Shown in pieces: positions 49,097 to 61,679 of a stretch of DNA of 64,000 nt. Source of the stretch: Volvox africanus (taxonomy: Eukaryota; Chlorophyta; Chlorophyceae; Chlamydomonadales; Volvocaceae); the NCBI GenBank assembly GCA_030268105.1, contig BSDZ01000011.1:1240001-1304000 (forward strand), read 5' to 3'. Below the pieces are notes generated by a model. The model ran no database searches. It had not been told where the DNA came from and was given only the letters and a program-made list of their open reading frames with translations. The position numbers were made by a program, and so were the translations under genes. Within the stretch, counting starts at the first letter, position 1. The number at the start of each line of letters is the position of its first letter.

Positions 49097-50692
49097 TTTG
49101 GCACAAGTTCTAGACTGAAACTATGGCGAAAAGCTGAAGCAAAGTAGGACGGTGTACACAGGATATACAAAGACGATAGAGTTTGCTTGTTATAATTGTA
49201 TAACTTTATGAAAAACAGCCATTTATGTAGATGAACGCCTTCGCACGAGAAACTCCAAGAGCCATCGGGTACGAAAATGCTTCGGAGCTCAGGGTGCTCC
49301 TCTAATCATTTGATTGCAATAGCTCTGGCAGACTTATATTTTCAACGTGAAGTTGCCTTGTTGTTTTTATTGATCATCCTTGAGGCTTAAACAACCTTTT
49401 CCTGAATTGCAGGCATTTGTTAATGGCGTCCGTACCCACAGACTTTATGCTATGCAGCCATGCATGCTTATTGAAATATCTTTTGTGGGTGTGGACATAG
49501 CGCCAGATTGTTGCTTCCGTCTTACCAAAGCCGCTGGCTGCTGCGTTACACGCCCTCCACGCTACAAAATGCATTTATATATATGCGCGTTGTAAGCAAA
49601 TCAAACAATCTATCGAAGAAGTAAAAGGCAGAATGCTTCGTTGCGTCGAAGCACAGTTCCGGCACGCCACGTTACATCTGCGCAAGTACGCGACGGTGGC
49701 ATGGGCGGAGCCTCCATTCCCAGCCGGTCCCTGCCAACCTGCCCTTGCGTCCATGATTCGGTCACAAAGCGTTGCAAACTTCCGAGACACGGGAAATGGT
49801 ATGCTGATAGCTTCCCACCAAGCCTAATAATTCCACCCGGCTCTCTGGCCCCTGCCCATCAGTCTAATCCGTGGCAGGAGGGCAGCGGCCCCGCTACCTA
49901 CCTACTAGACATCCGGTGCGCAATGGTACGGTGCAGCGCTTCACGATGGGTCCGCCAAACGTTTTGCTGCTGAGCTGCACCACAACTGTCCGATAAGCCT
50001 ACCTCGTCATTGTCCGCATGCCCAGCATGCACCACGCAGAAACGTTCCCAGTGCAGCAAGCCACGGTTCGCAAGGATACCTGGTTACCAACTTAAGAGGG
50101 GTCACTCCACGGTGGGCCCAGCTAGGCTTTCAAATGCGGATGAATGCCGCATGGATGCATGCACACAAAAAGACTGCGAACTGTGTGGTAATGCTCAGAA
50201 GCCGCATAAACGCCGCCCGACACAGCGGCGGCAACATGGCCTGACCTCCAACCCCTCCTGAAACCGACGCCGAGCCTCACAATGTCCATTGAGCCCCGCA
50301 CAATAACGGGAAACTGAAGCCGGCGCCAGCAGCCGATATTGTGTCCCGACAAGACTATCCCATTCCTAGCTGCCTGATACCAGGGACATGGTCTCTTAAT
50401 GCTCCTGTTATCACATGCAAATCCCAACAACTAACATAACACCCACCCATGGCAGATGTACTGCAACGGGTGAGCGCGGATTCCGACGATGTGTGCCAGT
50501 CGTATCCTCGTTTCCACCCAACCGGCCGTCACAAAACGCTGAGAGCGTATGCGAGGTAGGAGCTGGAGCTCTTCTGCCATCGCGGACAAAAAATAACGTC
50601 CCACCCTGACATCTCTATTGTGTGTTAATGGGGGACAAAGTGCGTAATTGTCACACAAAAGCGCGGTTCGGGGGTCCACTGCAGACTGCCTA
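49097..50692. other. 1.6 kb without a recognised gene
   Basis: AT-rich in the first half and mixed in the second. Short frames on both strands (such as 49633-49827 and 50122-50430) show no domain or splice logic. Confidence 0.5.
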
Positions 50693-51894
50693 CTACCCAA
50701 GAGAGCCGTTTGCGCCGTCGCTACCCACTCTTTGTCGTTCCCGCTGCTCCTCCTGTCCTGGCTGCTGATGCTGGTGCTCCCGCTCAGCCGCCTCCATCTC
50801 CATCGCCTGAAGCTCTTGCATTAACCTGCGCTCTGCGACCGCCTGCAACCGTTTTCCAGCCGTCAACGGATGGAGAGTTGCAGCTTTCCTCCGTGACAAA
50901 CGTTAGACGGCAAACTGAGGCTTGCGCTTCTGCCAGGATACGTCAATTTCTCAGAATCCCCTCCCTGCACCGGATGTCCCAAAACCCCATAGATTCCAAC
51001 GCAACAGCCCGCCTACCAACTGTGACCCACCTGCAGCAGCGGCGCATTCTGAGGCAGATTGCAGGAGCACACGACAGGCTTGCCCAGCTTTAGCGCTGTA
51101 GTTGAGGGAAAATGGGCCGGGCACCATGATGTCCGTGCATAGTGCCGGTGAGTGAGATTGGGCAAGAAGTTCGATATGCGCTGTTTATCAAGTAAGCGCT
51201 TAGTCATGTAACTTATTTGCAACACCGCTGGCAGCTGCAGCTTGTAAATTGACCGTAAGGCCGTCATCCGTATGTTATGAACTGTGGTTTCGTCGTAGAA
51301 GGGCTGTTCTTTGGTTGTGGTGGGGCGACACATCCACACTCTGCCAGCACGTGCACATGGAAATTCAGGATTGAAGCCTGTATGTGTGCGAGAAGTTAAA
51401 CTATTCAGGTTGGTCGACCTAATCGAACGTACCGAGCCGCTGCGCCGTGGCCGGACTCTCGTCACCAGCGACGTTCGTAGTCATCAGCGAGGCCACGGCA
51501 GGTGTTTTGTCCTGCACCATAGCTTCAAAGGTTTCATAACTCCGGAATTTAAAGTTAGTTCAACTTTAAACACGCGCTCGTGTACGGCACTGCGAGAACC
51601 GACCCGCTGACCCAAAAACCCTGTGCGAAGCCCACTCACCCCGGGCGTCTTAATGGCAAGGTATAAACTCCCTAGCTTAGGTCCCATGGCAGATACCCAG
51701 ATATAGTATTGGCGGCCGAGGTCCAGAATCTGGAAGTGCAGCGTTGCGTCATGCGTCTGTGTCACGAAATTGCGCTGCCGCACGGTTGGCGAGACGCGCT
51801 GACTCGTGCATGCAGTGGGTCTGATGGAATAAGATGATGTATTTGTTTCATCTGTATCTTGAAGGTTCTCAGTGATCTTTCCTAGAGTGTCCAT
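50693..51894 (-). CDS. PSMG4: Proteasome assembly chaperone 4 (PSMG4-type)
   Basis: Four minus-strand exons: 51894-51640, 51511-51433, 51095-51031, 50842-50693 (TAG); 182 residues, all junctions in phase. The core reads THDATLHFQILDLGRQYYIW, then VSAMGPKLGSLYLAIKTPG, then ESPATAQRLALKLGKPVV (across 51433/51095), CSCNLPQNAPLLQ and AVAERRLMQELQAME. This follows the order of the PAC4 fold: the FQ-L-VW strand, the small-loop region, the Q-R-L-x-x-R/K-x-G-K-P/Q-V helix-strand, and the final E-x-R-L helix. PAC3-PAC4 dimers help build the 20S alpha ring in cytosol and nucleus. The start at 51894 is preferred over an in-frame Met at 51993, because a TATAAATA lies between them. The C-terminus adds a Gln/Glu-rich tail beyond the usual length of about 120-130 residues. 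Confidence 0.83.
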
Positions 51895-52155
51895 GGCCGC
51901 AGGTGGAGATGTTCCAGCTACGCCATCGCTGTTGTTAATGCAAATGCTCCCTGCATTTACGCTTGAGCTCTGAGACCAATATTTATAATGCAAGTATATC
52001 GGTGCCTATGCGTTAGGCCATCAATTGGTAATGTACGGCTGGGCAAAGTAAGGCATTCCCAAATCATATCATGCTTCAAAGCTGTAAGGTGACTCCCCGT
52101 TTCTTATCATAAAGTGAGGTCCGGCCAAATAGAAATCACTTTTATATCAGATATA
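51895..52155. promoter_or_regulatory. Putative bidirectional promoter, PSMG4 / PLR1
   Basis: Only 261 bp separate the chosen start codons of the divergent PSMG4 and PLR1 genes, so the two must share or abut promoter elements. A minus-strand TATA box lies inside. Confidence 0.6.
51980..51987 (-). promoter_or_regulatory. TATA box (TATAAATA) of PSMG4
   Basis: TATAAATA reads on the minus strand, about 86 bases upstream of the ATG at 51894. It would be inside the coding region if the longer start were used. Confidence 0.5.
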
Positions 52156-55100
52156 ATGAAGTCACCGCTCACTCGTTGCGGTCAGCAGCGTACACGGTTG
52201 GATCCTTTGATAGGTAGAAAGGATTTGGGTGCGCATAGACGTTTTAGGCAAATACACGGAACAACCCGGGCATTCTGGCAGCAGCTGCTTCCCGGACGTT
52301 CAAAGACATCAGGGACCTTTGGGCCAAATGAACGGCCGCTGTATCGACCGTCCGAGCTAGTTCCACTTGGTAGCCTGAAAGTCAGCCCGATGGGCCTGGG
52401 AACTTGGTCATGGGGAAATCGTTTTCTCTGGGGTTACGATGAAAGTCAGGACCCCGAGCTTCAGCAACTATTTAATCTGGTTGTGAGCAGTGGTATCAAC
52501 ATTTTTGACACTGCCGACTCCTACGGCACGGGCCGCCTGAACGGCAAGAGCGAGCTCTTGCTGGGCAAGTTTTTACAGGAGTACCCCGGTTCCGAGCAAG
52601 TGCGTGACGGTGTGCATATCGCCACCAAGTTCGCCGCCTACCCCTGGCGGGTGCTGCCTGGCAATGTGGTGGCTGCATGCCGCGGATCGCTAAATCGCCT
52701 GGGCCTAGAGCAGCTGTCCGTGGGTCAGCTGCACTGGTCAACCGCCAATTACCAACCGCTGCAGGTGGACTGGAGTGATCTGAGTACTGTAGAGGTTGAT
52801 GGATGAACTGGGGTGGTTTCATGGTGGCAACGTTGCCTAGTTCTCCTTTACTCGGCTCTGATCACAAGAAGGACGATGGACTTTGCTTTCCTTTGCACTC
52901 TGTTTCCAATCCGCGGCCTTCGATGGATCCATTGCACATGGTATCCGAATGCCTACCTTATCTTGCGTATCATGTGCCTAACACGAACATTACAATCCGC
53001 ATGCTACTTCGGTATGGCCATGCTGTCCTCGTGCAACCTCCTTTGCTGCGCTCCAACCCGCTCAGGAGCTGGCCCTCCAGGCGGGCCTTGCGGACTGCTA
53101 CCAGCAGGGTCTGGTGCGGGAGGTGGGGATCAGTAACTACGGTCCTGAGCAGCTCAAAAAGATCCACGCCGCGCTGGCCAAGCGAGGGGTGCCGCTGGCA
53201 TCAGCGCAGGTAGGGAATGGAAAGTTGGGAGGGTGAGGTGGTTGAGAGATGGGAAAGCTGCGCCACGCTAGCATGCATTGCCTACAACAACGTTAGTTTA
53301 GGAAACACTGTTGTTTCTTAAAGAAGTGGCCATCCATTGAATGGTTTTCTACCATTACGGTGTAATTGCTTCCCTGATTCGTGCACCTGGCTTTATAAAC
53401 ACATAAACAGGCAAAGCTGCGTGTTCCCCCCTGCGCTGTGGTTCGGCCCGGTCAGGGCCCCAGTGTTTGTCCTTTCAGGACAAGTCGCCCACAGTTTGGC
53501 ACCTAAACGTAGGTGGATTTCGCGCTGGAGGCTCAATAAGGAAATACAAATCCAAATATAATAATCAATGTTACGGGATTCTGACTGTCTGTCCACTCCC
53601 CATTTCCAATGGCGCAGATTCAGTTTTCGCTGCTGAGCTGGGGCACTGCGCAGCAGGACCTCAAGGTGGGTAGAGGTGGGACTTACCGGAAGCGGAGCTG
53701 CTATCCAAACATGAGCCAGATTAGAAAGGCGCACAGGTCAATTGCATTGTAAGTTGCAGTAGGGGCTGGGGCATCGCGCTGATGTCAGGAAGTGGGCTGG
53801 GAGTGAGCTGGTTGTACTTGATGGTTGTGTCGAGAGCGTAAAGCCTGACTCTGACCCATACAAAAAGATGTGGTATATTAGACATGGAAGAGCACTTCCT
53901 TGCCGGGGTAGATGCCCTCCCCTGTTTCGCGCCCTGAGTGGATGGCGCACGTCAGGCAACGTGTAGCAAGGTGGATAGCGTACATGGATCCACTACTAAC
54001 CACAAGCAGTCATTAAACCAAGCCTCAGGGCACATATAAGACCTTACCAGTAGGAACAGGCCCCAGCGTGTGTTGCAAAGATGTATATGCGAGTATATTC
54101 GCGGCATGCCAGTGTACGGCGAAAGAAATGGAAGTCCGACGATTTCACGTCACTAAAACTTAACCGATGAGCGCTAGGTTGTTGCCATGTATCAGATACC
54201 ACCTGCTCCTCAGACGCGAACTAGGCTTCCCAGCTCACCAGCTTGGTTTCCACCTCCGTGTCCCACTTGCCGACCACGCTCACCCTGCATTACACAGGCT
54301 CTTTGCGACGACCTAGGAATTGTCGTCATCGCCTATAGCCCCCTGGCGCTGGGACTGCTCTCAGGTGGGTCCGGGTACTCAGCTTGAGTACCCTTCATGT
54401 CCCAGGGTCTATGCACCTTCTTAGTTCCGCGCCCAGGCCAAATGGCAAACACTCGAATCCAGGTAATGTAGGCCTGGGCGTGTGCGGAACTATGAAGGTG
54501 CGTAGACCCAGGGACATGAAGGCTGCTCAAGCTGCGTTGCACTTCCAGCGGCACAGAGGAACTGCTGCCAAAACAACCCTTGCAAGATGTGTCTTCCGCG
54601 AGCAGTTATCAGGTAGCCTTCGCTGGTTTCCCTGTTCAGGCGCCCAAAGCGCTCTCCTTAGCGCCCCCTACAACTCCCCAGGAAAAAGCGTTGGTAGCCA
54701 TGGGGTCCCGGTGACCGCAGCAGAGGGAAGGCGCGGCGCCACGTGAATCGACTCCTGTTCGCTTGACCATGCACCCCTGCGTCCGATTCCTCATGCGCAG
54801 GCAAGTATTCAGTTGAGGAGGGCGGCCGGCTGCCAGATGGGCCCCGGGGGACGCTGTTTCGGCAGTTGCTTCCCGAGGTGCAGCCGCTGGTGCGGATAGT
54901 GAAGGAAGTTGCGGAAAAACGAGGGAAGACACCCTCCCAGGTATCTGGCATACGCTGCCGCTTAACGTAAAGCGCAGCCATCACTATTAACACGAGGGGC
55001 GCGCCGTAACGTATAGTCCACTCCGTATCCTTGTCGTCCCCGTCTCCACGTCCTGCCGCTCCCAGCCTGCACAGCCATTGCGTATCTTCGTTGCGTTCAA

Positions 55101-55338
55101 CAACTGGCTACGCCGTCCCACGTTCGCTCTACATCTTCTGCACCCCGTTCAGGTGGCCATCAACTGGTGCATGTGCAAGGGTACGGTGCCGATTCCAGGC
55201 GCCAAGGACCTGGCCCAGGCACGCGAGAACCTAGGGGCGTTGGGCTGGCGGCTGGGAGCTGGGGAGGTGGCAGAGCTTGACAAGGCCGCCGCCAACATCA
55301 AGAAAGGAATGGTGCAAAACATTTTCCAGACGAAATAA
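52156..55338 (+). CDS. PLR1: Pyridoxal reductase-type aldo/keto reductase, plastid
   Basis: Exons: 52156-52764, 53066-53209, 53618-53665, 54298-54364, 54801-54940, 55153-55338 (TAA); 397 residues. This is an NADPH-dependent AKR fold. The catalytic tetrad is visible: Asp118 and Tyr123 in FDTADSYGTG, Lys158 in ATKFAAYPW and His193 in QLHWST. Features shared with Arabidopsis PLR1 (chloroplast pyridoxal reductase, vitamin B6 salvage) are LGTWSWGNRFLWGYDESQD, VGISNYGPEQLKKIHAALA, the loop VPIPGAKDLAQA and the very C-terminal motif VQNIFQTK. About 65 basic, Arg-rich residues precede the fold, in keeping with a plastid transit peptide. An in-frame Met at 52114 is an alternative start. A long hairpin lies in the fourth intron. 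Confidence 0.9.
54380..54534. repeat. Intronic inverted repeat: 60-64 nt arms, 31-nt loop
   Basis: The arm 54380-54439 (from CAGCTTGAG through CTTCATGTCCC to GCCCAGGCC) is matched in reverse complement by 54471-54534, with a few mismatches and a small indel. It lies in the intron between exons 54298-54364 and 54801-54940 of PLR1, on the transcribed strand, so the pre-mRNA can form a long hairpin. No terminal inverted repeat or target duplication of a known transposon family was recognised. Confidence 0.92.
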
Positions 55339-55450
55339 CATCTAATACGGAACTCCTTACCATGCAGGTGGTCGGACGGCTGCGAAATGCCAAAACTGAT
55401 ATTTGGGAAATATGGGTCATGCCTCGAGCTAGTGAGTGAAGTCTGGAGTC

Positions 55451-55452
<2 letters not shown>

Positions 55453-55489
<37 letters not shown>
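55453..55489 (+). repeat. (GT)18 microsatellite
   Basis: Perfect GT dinucleotides lie about 115 bases after the PLR1 stop codon, likely in its 3' UTR. Confidence 0.95.
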
Positions 55490-55492
<3 letters not shown>

Positions 55493-55651
55493 GTGGGTAG
55501 ACTGTGATTGCTTCGTTTGAGATCGCTCAGATGCCGCTTTTTTGACAGCTCAGTGAAAATCTGAATCTAGGTGTTGGATCTCTTTGTTGCCAGAGTTCTT
55601 GTTCATTTGTACCACCACGCTTGCGGACAGTGTGAGTACATGCGCTGAGCC

Positions 55652-55656
55652 TGTAA
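55652..55656 (+). terminator. TGTAA polyadenylation signal, PLR1
   Basis: This is the first TGTAA after the PLR1 stop, 314 bases downstream. Confidence 0.5.
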
Positions 55657-57030
55657 TGGCATTGCCATGGCACATTTAAGTGCGGCAGTCTGTCATTGCA
55701 TGTTGCATTTGCTTCACTTGTGACTCTGCCTCTACTTGGGTTGGCAGCATTGCGCAGGTTGGGTGCGCAAAGAGATATACTTCTTATAGAAACGAGAGCT
55801 GCTTTATGCAATACCCGCAGGTCCTTTTAGTTAAATAGGCAAACAGGAGGTGGGGCCAGCCCGGTGATGTAGTTGAGTGATGAACTGCGTCTAGGTTGAG
55901 AAGAACGGCACAGACCGTGTGCCGTTCGCTTTCCGGCACACGGTTCCCGACATGAACGGTTTCAGGGATTGTTTGGCTGCTGGTTATGGCTGCTGCGATG
56001 GCCGTTCATGTTGTTTAGGCGAATATGTAACAGATCTCAATTCCCCCACCAGAATGCGTTCTTTGTTCGTGGTTCTGCCCCATGGCCACTGTCTGGTCGA
56101 GGTACGTATGGAGGTGGCCCCGCCTCGGGGACCTGTCTGCCACTGCGGGATTACGGTGGGGGTTTGGGACCTTAGGATCAGTGCCTCGATTTGAGCTTAA
56201 TCCATCTATACGAAGGTTTGAATGCTGCTGCATAGCTGGCATTTTGTCACATAAGCGTAGGATGGCTCTATATGTCAAATGGTAGCATCTCGCACAGCCA
56301 CCCAATCTCTGGAAGCGGCCAGTGCAGCGGACCGAAGGCGGTTGTGGCGCCGGAAGTGCGGCTGGCCCAGAGGCCAACAAATGATGTCGGGGTTTGTCGG
56401 AGTAAGATGTGGCAGGGTTGGAGGAACGTTGTGGTTGCCGTAGTTCCAAGCGCTCACACAATTATCTTTGCAACCTTTTAGGTGCCTGCGCGCGTGTATC
56501 TTCCGTGTCGACGGGTAGGATTCCATTAAGCACCCTAAAAGGCACGTTGTGCGATTAATTTAGGGCGACGTGCAGTAAGGTTTTTGGTGCGGGTGGCTTG
56601 GTGGGATGGAGGAGCATTGTAGCCCCCGGATCCATGTAATTAGGATTTATGAGTATCATGGAAGCCAAAATTGGCATTTCGGAAAGTAAATTTGACATCT
56701 TGTGAAGTTGTTATTCGAGGACCGCTGCGAGTCGGACTTTGCGCACCAGCACTTGCAACATGATACATTGTCAATTATATAAGTGTCAAATATTAAGCTG
56801 AAAGTTCGGGAACGCAAGTGAAGGACTATCGAGGAAAATTTGTGGCCTCAGGAAATCTAACGGGTTAGTTTGCTCGTTTGGTCGCTGAACCATAATTTTG
56901 GCAAGATTATGGATGAGTTCAGTTCCTTTCCTGTGTACAATTCCTGTGTACAATTCTCACCTTCGTTGGAATAACAAGGTATAGGACACAGGATATATCT
57001 TTTCCTGGTTCACTGATTGCGTACACAACC

Positions 57031-60000
57031 ATGTTAGCTTTGCAAGGGGAAATCGGCCGACCGGCTATTCAAAAATTACAACATCAAAGTCAGGTAGCTG
57101 CTCCCCTATCGCGTACATTTTGTAGGAGATCTACAGTAACATTAGCTGGTCGGCAAGCAGATGTCGCCTCGGAGGCAACTGTGTACAGAACAGACCAGCA
57201 TCCTGCACGCTCAGCACGGGAGGTGTATCAAGTGAGCGAAGCAGCATGCTGCTCCACATCTACTAGCGCCACGCAAGGCGTCGCGGGCGTCGACCCAACC
57301 GTCTTGGCAGCCATCGCCGGACTGGGCCTAACTCTGTTTGCTTTGAAGCGCGTTCTTGATACGCCGTCGCGCAAGTATGATAACAACGTAGGCAAGGAGT
57401 ATGATGCATGGACGGAGGAGGGCGTCTTAGAATACTACTGGGGCGAGCACATACATCTGGGTTATTATTCCGACGAGGAGCTGGCGCGAGGATACCTGAA
57501 AAAGGACTTCAAGCAGGCGAAGTATGACTTTGTTGATGAAATGCTAAAGTTTTGCGGCTCACAGAATCCTCAAAAAATCCTCGACGTCGGTTGTGGATTC
57601 GGAGGGACCAGCCGTCACCTGGCCAAGAAATTTAAGAATGCATCTGTCACCGGTGCGTGGCGGGGTTATGTTGACTGTATAAAGGGGAGCCGGCCAGCTT
57701 GTGATGCACATGGAAAGCAATGATACAAAATGGGCTCGTACGAGTGCAGGTTTCATTGGCATTTATAACCATTCTACGTACGTGGAGGCAGACAGCTGGG
57801 GGTATTGGTGTGCGCTCAATCCACAGCGTTCGAGGGTTTCTGCTGACGCCACTCCCGAATAACCGTTGGAAATGGAAGCTGTACCACTGACTGCTCCAGC
57901 ACAAGATGCAAAGATATCGAACTCACACCGTACGCATAAAATTCACGTTTCCGTGCCTTGCTCAATGTGCGAGGGCTTCCCGCGTAGCCAGCAGCTTGTC
58001 ACCCCCTACCCTTCTTGCGGACCCGGTTGACAGCCTGCCTTTTTCTGCCGCCCTCCTCTGGCATGCAGGCATTACGTTGTCGCCGAGGCAGGTGGAGCGC
58101 GGAACGGAGCTCGCCAAGCAACAGGGAGTTGACAACGTGACGTTTCAGGTAGGGAAATTTCAATGGCAACGGGGCGGGGCCCAATAAGTACCCCAGCGAC
58201 GCCCTAGCCAGGATCAACCCGAGACCAGGAACCATCAATCCGCTCCGCTTTCCCCCTAGCATACGAGCAGTATGTTGTGAAGAGCAGACATGTAGGCTAA
58301 GCTGTAGCTCTAGCTCTAGCTGCCCCGGCAGCTTGCGCTTAGCTCTGGGACCGCCCCGCCCTCCTGTTGCGGTATGAAGCAGATGTCCCAATGCCCTTCG
58401 GGTCGTTAATGAAAACCGATGTCGATGCAAGAGATTTGAGCTGCATACCAGAAAGTGTATTTAATAGGCAGCAAGTAGGGACATAAGGCAACTGGAGGGA
58501 GATGATTAGCTACATAGCGGGAACAGGTGGGCGTCATGTTTTGGTTACGCATGTTAGAAACGTCTTTGTTATTTGTGGTTGTTTTCTGTGTAGCAGTTCC
58601 TATCTGCGATGCGATCTGCAACATCTTTTGGAGCACTATCCAGATGTACGCTCAGATGCACACACCGAAACGCCATACCCCACCGCGCACCCGCCCCGTT
58701 TTGGCGCCATTGTGCCTAACCACATGTGCGCACAGGTAATGGATGCACTGGCGATGGAGTTTCCAGATGATACTTTTGATCTGGTGTGGGCGTGTGAGAG
58801 CGGGGAGCACATGCCCGACAAAAGGAAGTACGTAGAAGAGATGACGCGGGTGCTTAAACCGGGCGGCACACTGGTCATCGCGTGCTGGTGCCAGCGGGAG
58901 GAGACGGCAGCGGCGCCCTTTAGTACCAAGGACAAGGAGGACCTGCAGTTCCTGTACGACGAGTGGGCCCATCCGTACTTCATATCAATCCAGGAGTTTG
59001 AGCGCCATATGAAGGTGCATTGCAAGGGGGTATTGCAAGGAGGGAAGGCGGGAGATGCGGGGTTCAGGCACTGCGTCCAGGGAGGGTCCATTTTTCGGTA
59101 ATGGGTATTTCCTCGCGCGCTCTGGAGGACGTATTTCTCGCTGCAGCCTGCCCCTGTGTCTCGGAAAGCACCGGGGGAATTGGCGGGAAGAATCACCATC
59201 CCTGTGTGTGAGATAGTCAGGCGCGGTGACACTGCACGACGTGGGAAGAACAGGATACCTCGCCAAGTTTTGCTCAATGCACGTCGGGATCAACACCGGA
59301 AGCATTACACCCTCGTGGAATATATCCCTAACCACGCTGATTTTCTTGCCAACCTTGTTTGACTGTTCTTCTCCGCTAGTTTTCCAAAACCTAAGGCATA
59401 TGAGCTCGCTGTCTATTGTACCTGCATTGACAGCTATCCACGTGTACCTCGCCGGCCGTGGAATCTTGCACGCCCCATTGGTTGTCTAATCCCCGGCGCC
59501 TGGCTGTTGTGTACGGCTTTACAGGGCACTGGCAAACTACAGGATGTCCGGACGGACAACTGGAACAGGAACACGCTAGCGTCCTGGCGGCACTCGATCT
59601 GGGTTGGCGTGTTCGATCCGTGGATTGTCGTGTTCAAGGGGCCCCGCATTTGGTACAAGACCGTGCGCGAAATCGTTACACTTGAGCGCATGCATCAGGT
59701 GGGACACACATTTGACACGGTGGGGTAACTAAATCGGGTTGGTAAGCAGGAAGGTGTAAGTGCGAGGCGGCATGACAGCGTTGGCGGATGTGAGTACGCT
59801 GGGCAAATCCGTATAGCATTTCCGTGGGGCATGTCCCACGTGCATCTTATATCACGCTTACGGCAGGAAACAGATGCCCAACTCTGGAATCTGAGCCGTA
59901 GCGCCCCGCCCTCTCCCCTTTCGTCTGCATCAGGCTTTCGCCAACGGGCTTATGGAGTACGGCATGATGGCAGGAACCAAGGCTCTGCAATCTGCCAAAC

Positions 60001-60050
60001 CCGCTGACGCGGCAACTGAAGCTTGTGAGCCCGCCACTGTCGGTGCGTGA
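57031..60050 (+). CDS. Tocopherol-methyltransferase-like SAM-dependent methyltransferase, plastid
   Basis: Exons: 57031-57652, 58069-58148, 58736-59014, 59525-59698, 59934-60050 (TGA); 423 residues. The N-terminus is rich in Ala, Ser, Thr and Arg with few acids, like a plastid transit peptide, and a hydrophobic segment follows (about 91-106). The SAM-binding motif I is ILDVGCGFGGTSRHLAKKF (183-201). Further on come GITLSPRQVERGTELAKQQG, FDLVWACESGEHMPDK and RVLKPGGTLVIACWC, the order found in gamma-tocopherol methyltransferases and related enzymes. The C-terminal part (WRHSIWVGVFDPWIVVFKGP) differs from land-plant VTE4. It could be a paralogue with another quinone, tocopherol or amine substrate, so no symbol is given. 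Confidence 0.8.
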
Positions 60051-61679
60051 ACTGTTTCCGGGCTAGTTGATGCCGCCTGGTAGGTGGCAGGAAAGATACA
60101 ACTCTACACTGTGTGTTATTCAGTAAGGCCGTATGTGTGATGCAAGACTGTGTTGTGGCGTTCCGGCGCTTGCGGCTGTCAGAGAATGCGTTCCGAAGTT
60201 ATGGCGCTAGACCACCTACAATACCATACGGGTGTTTTTTTGGTATTTGTGCATGTCAGCATCGGCTTGTAAACGGCTGCGGAATTCGCACATGGAGAAT
60301 GTACGCTATGAGAGAGTGATGCTGGACAACATACGTGCTGTGCCAGATTTTGATTTCTCGCGTATGTTGATTTCAGGTGAGCCTGCATGAGGATGTTGCC
60401 TTTCGGGCCCGTTTCAGGTGGAGATTGCGTGCTGTAAATGGCTTCCTGGCCTTAGGTTGAGCACGAAAGACATTCGTCATAATCCAGATCTTGCTTCATC
60501 GTGATAGTTTTCCTTCAAAGGATCCAATAATGTACTTTTGGCAAGAAAGATTGGCGGGAGGGCAATTACTCATTCCCCCACCAGAAAGGAAACGAATGTC
60601 TGCATCATCTTGCATGTAGCGTGGGGAAGTGTCCGTCGCCAAAGGCTTGCTGTTGGCAAAATATCAAAAGGGTCCCAAACCCGACGAACAGAGGCTGCGA
60701 AACCAGCAAAGGAGGGACATGGAATGTGACAGCATGCAATCCCTCTGGAACTGGAAGTGTCACCTGCAATGAGCGTTTGCATGTGGTTCGTGATAATATC
60801 TTGCATCGCGTAGAGCATACACCGCTGTATTTTCCTGCCTCAATAGCTCTGGCATGAGACATGGAGCTCAAGGGATCCTCACTTGACGTTAATCCTATAG
60901 CGTACATGCCGGCGCACTGCCAGGCCTGCTTGTCGGTTGCTCACAACATAAAGCAATCGCCCTCCCTTCGCCACTTCATTCGTGCCTGGCAGCATGTCTA
61001 GCCAAGCATTAATTTGCCCTTAACGGTTATGGTCATCGTGTGGGCCATCGACGCAGCGGCCGCCCGCCAAACCCTTGCACAGTTTCGGCACCCCTGCGAC
61101 CCAACCCTGTGCCAACCAACCCTAGGTTGTGAAGGTTGTATATATGTAGATCAGGCCTCAAGACCAGAGTCATGGTGCACGCGCTGAGGAGGGCGCTGCC
61201 ATCCACCCCGCCCGACCTGAACTCGGCATGCTATCGACCAACGAGTCAAGCATGCCCAGTCGCACGCTCGATGCCTCCCAAGTCAACGCTCGGCGCGTGC
61301 CATCAGTTCGCTTGTCCCGAAGCTGATTTCGAAAGTCGGCCTACCGGGTTCAACCAGTTTTAACTTCATGCACCTGTGATGCCTTCGTACCGGCCTGACC
61401 GCACCCGAATCCATCGCCCTGTATCTTACCCCCTTCACACTTGCCGTCGCGACCAACAAGAATTTGACATTCCAATCATTAAACCTGCCTGGCTAGACCG
61501 TCTATCCTTTACCCAATACTTGCTTTAGGCATCGTCACACTTCCATGGCGTCCCGGCCCTACCCAGTCACACCGCAGTCACACCGTGCAGAGCGTTCCAC
61601 ATTGCACGATTTATCACCGGCTGGAGTGCATGCAATCTCTCCAACAGGACGATACGGACCGCTACACAGTTGATATTCC
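60051..61679. other. 1.6 kb between convergent genes
   Basis: It holds the 3' regions of the methyltransferase (+) and CFAP58 (-). No gene was recognised. Short frames in 60538-61363 show no domain. Confidence 0.6.
60268..60272 (+). terminator. TGTAA polyadenylation signal, methyltransferase gene
   Basis: TGTAA lies 218 bases after the stop; a second copy at 60433-60437 is an alternative. Confidence 0.45.

Larger units (their letters stand above)
55339..57030. other. 1.7 kb between PLR1 and the methyltransferase gene
   Basis: It holds the PLR1 3' UTR and the upstream region of the methyltransferase. A direct duplication of CTGTGTACAATTC lies at about 56930-56957. No gene was recognised. Confidence 0.6.

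Noticed and set aside
51895..51993. Upstream in-frame Met of PSMG4 at 51993
   Set aside because: A TATAAATA box lies within this extension and the added residues do not resemble the family.
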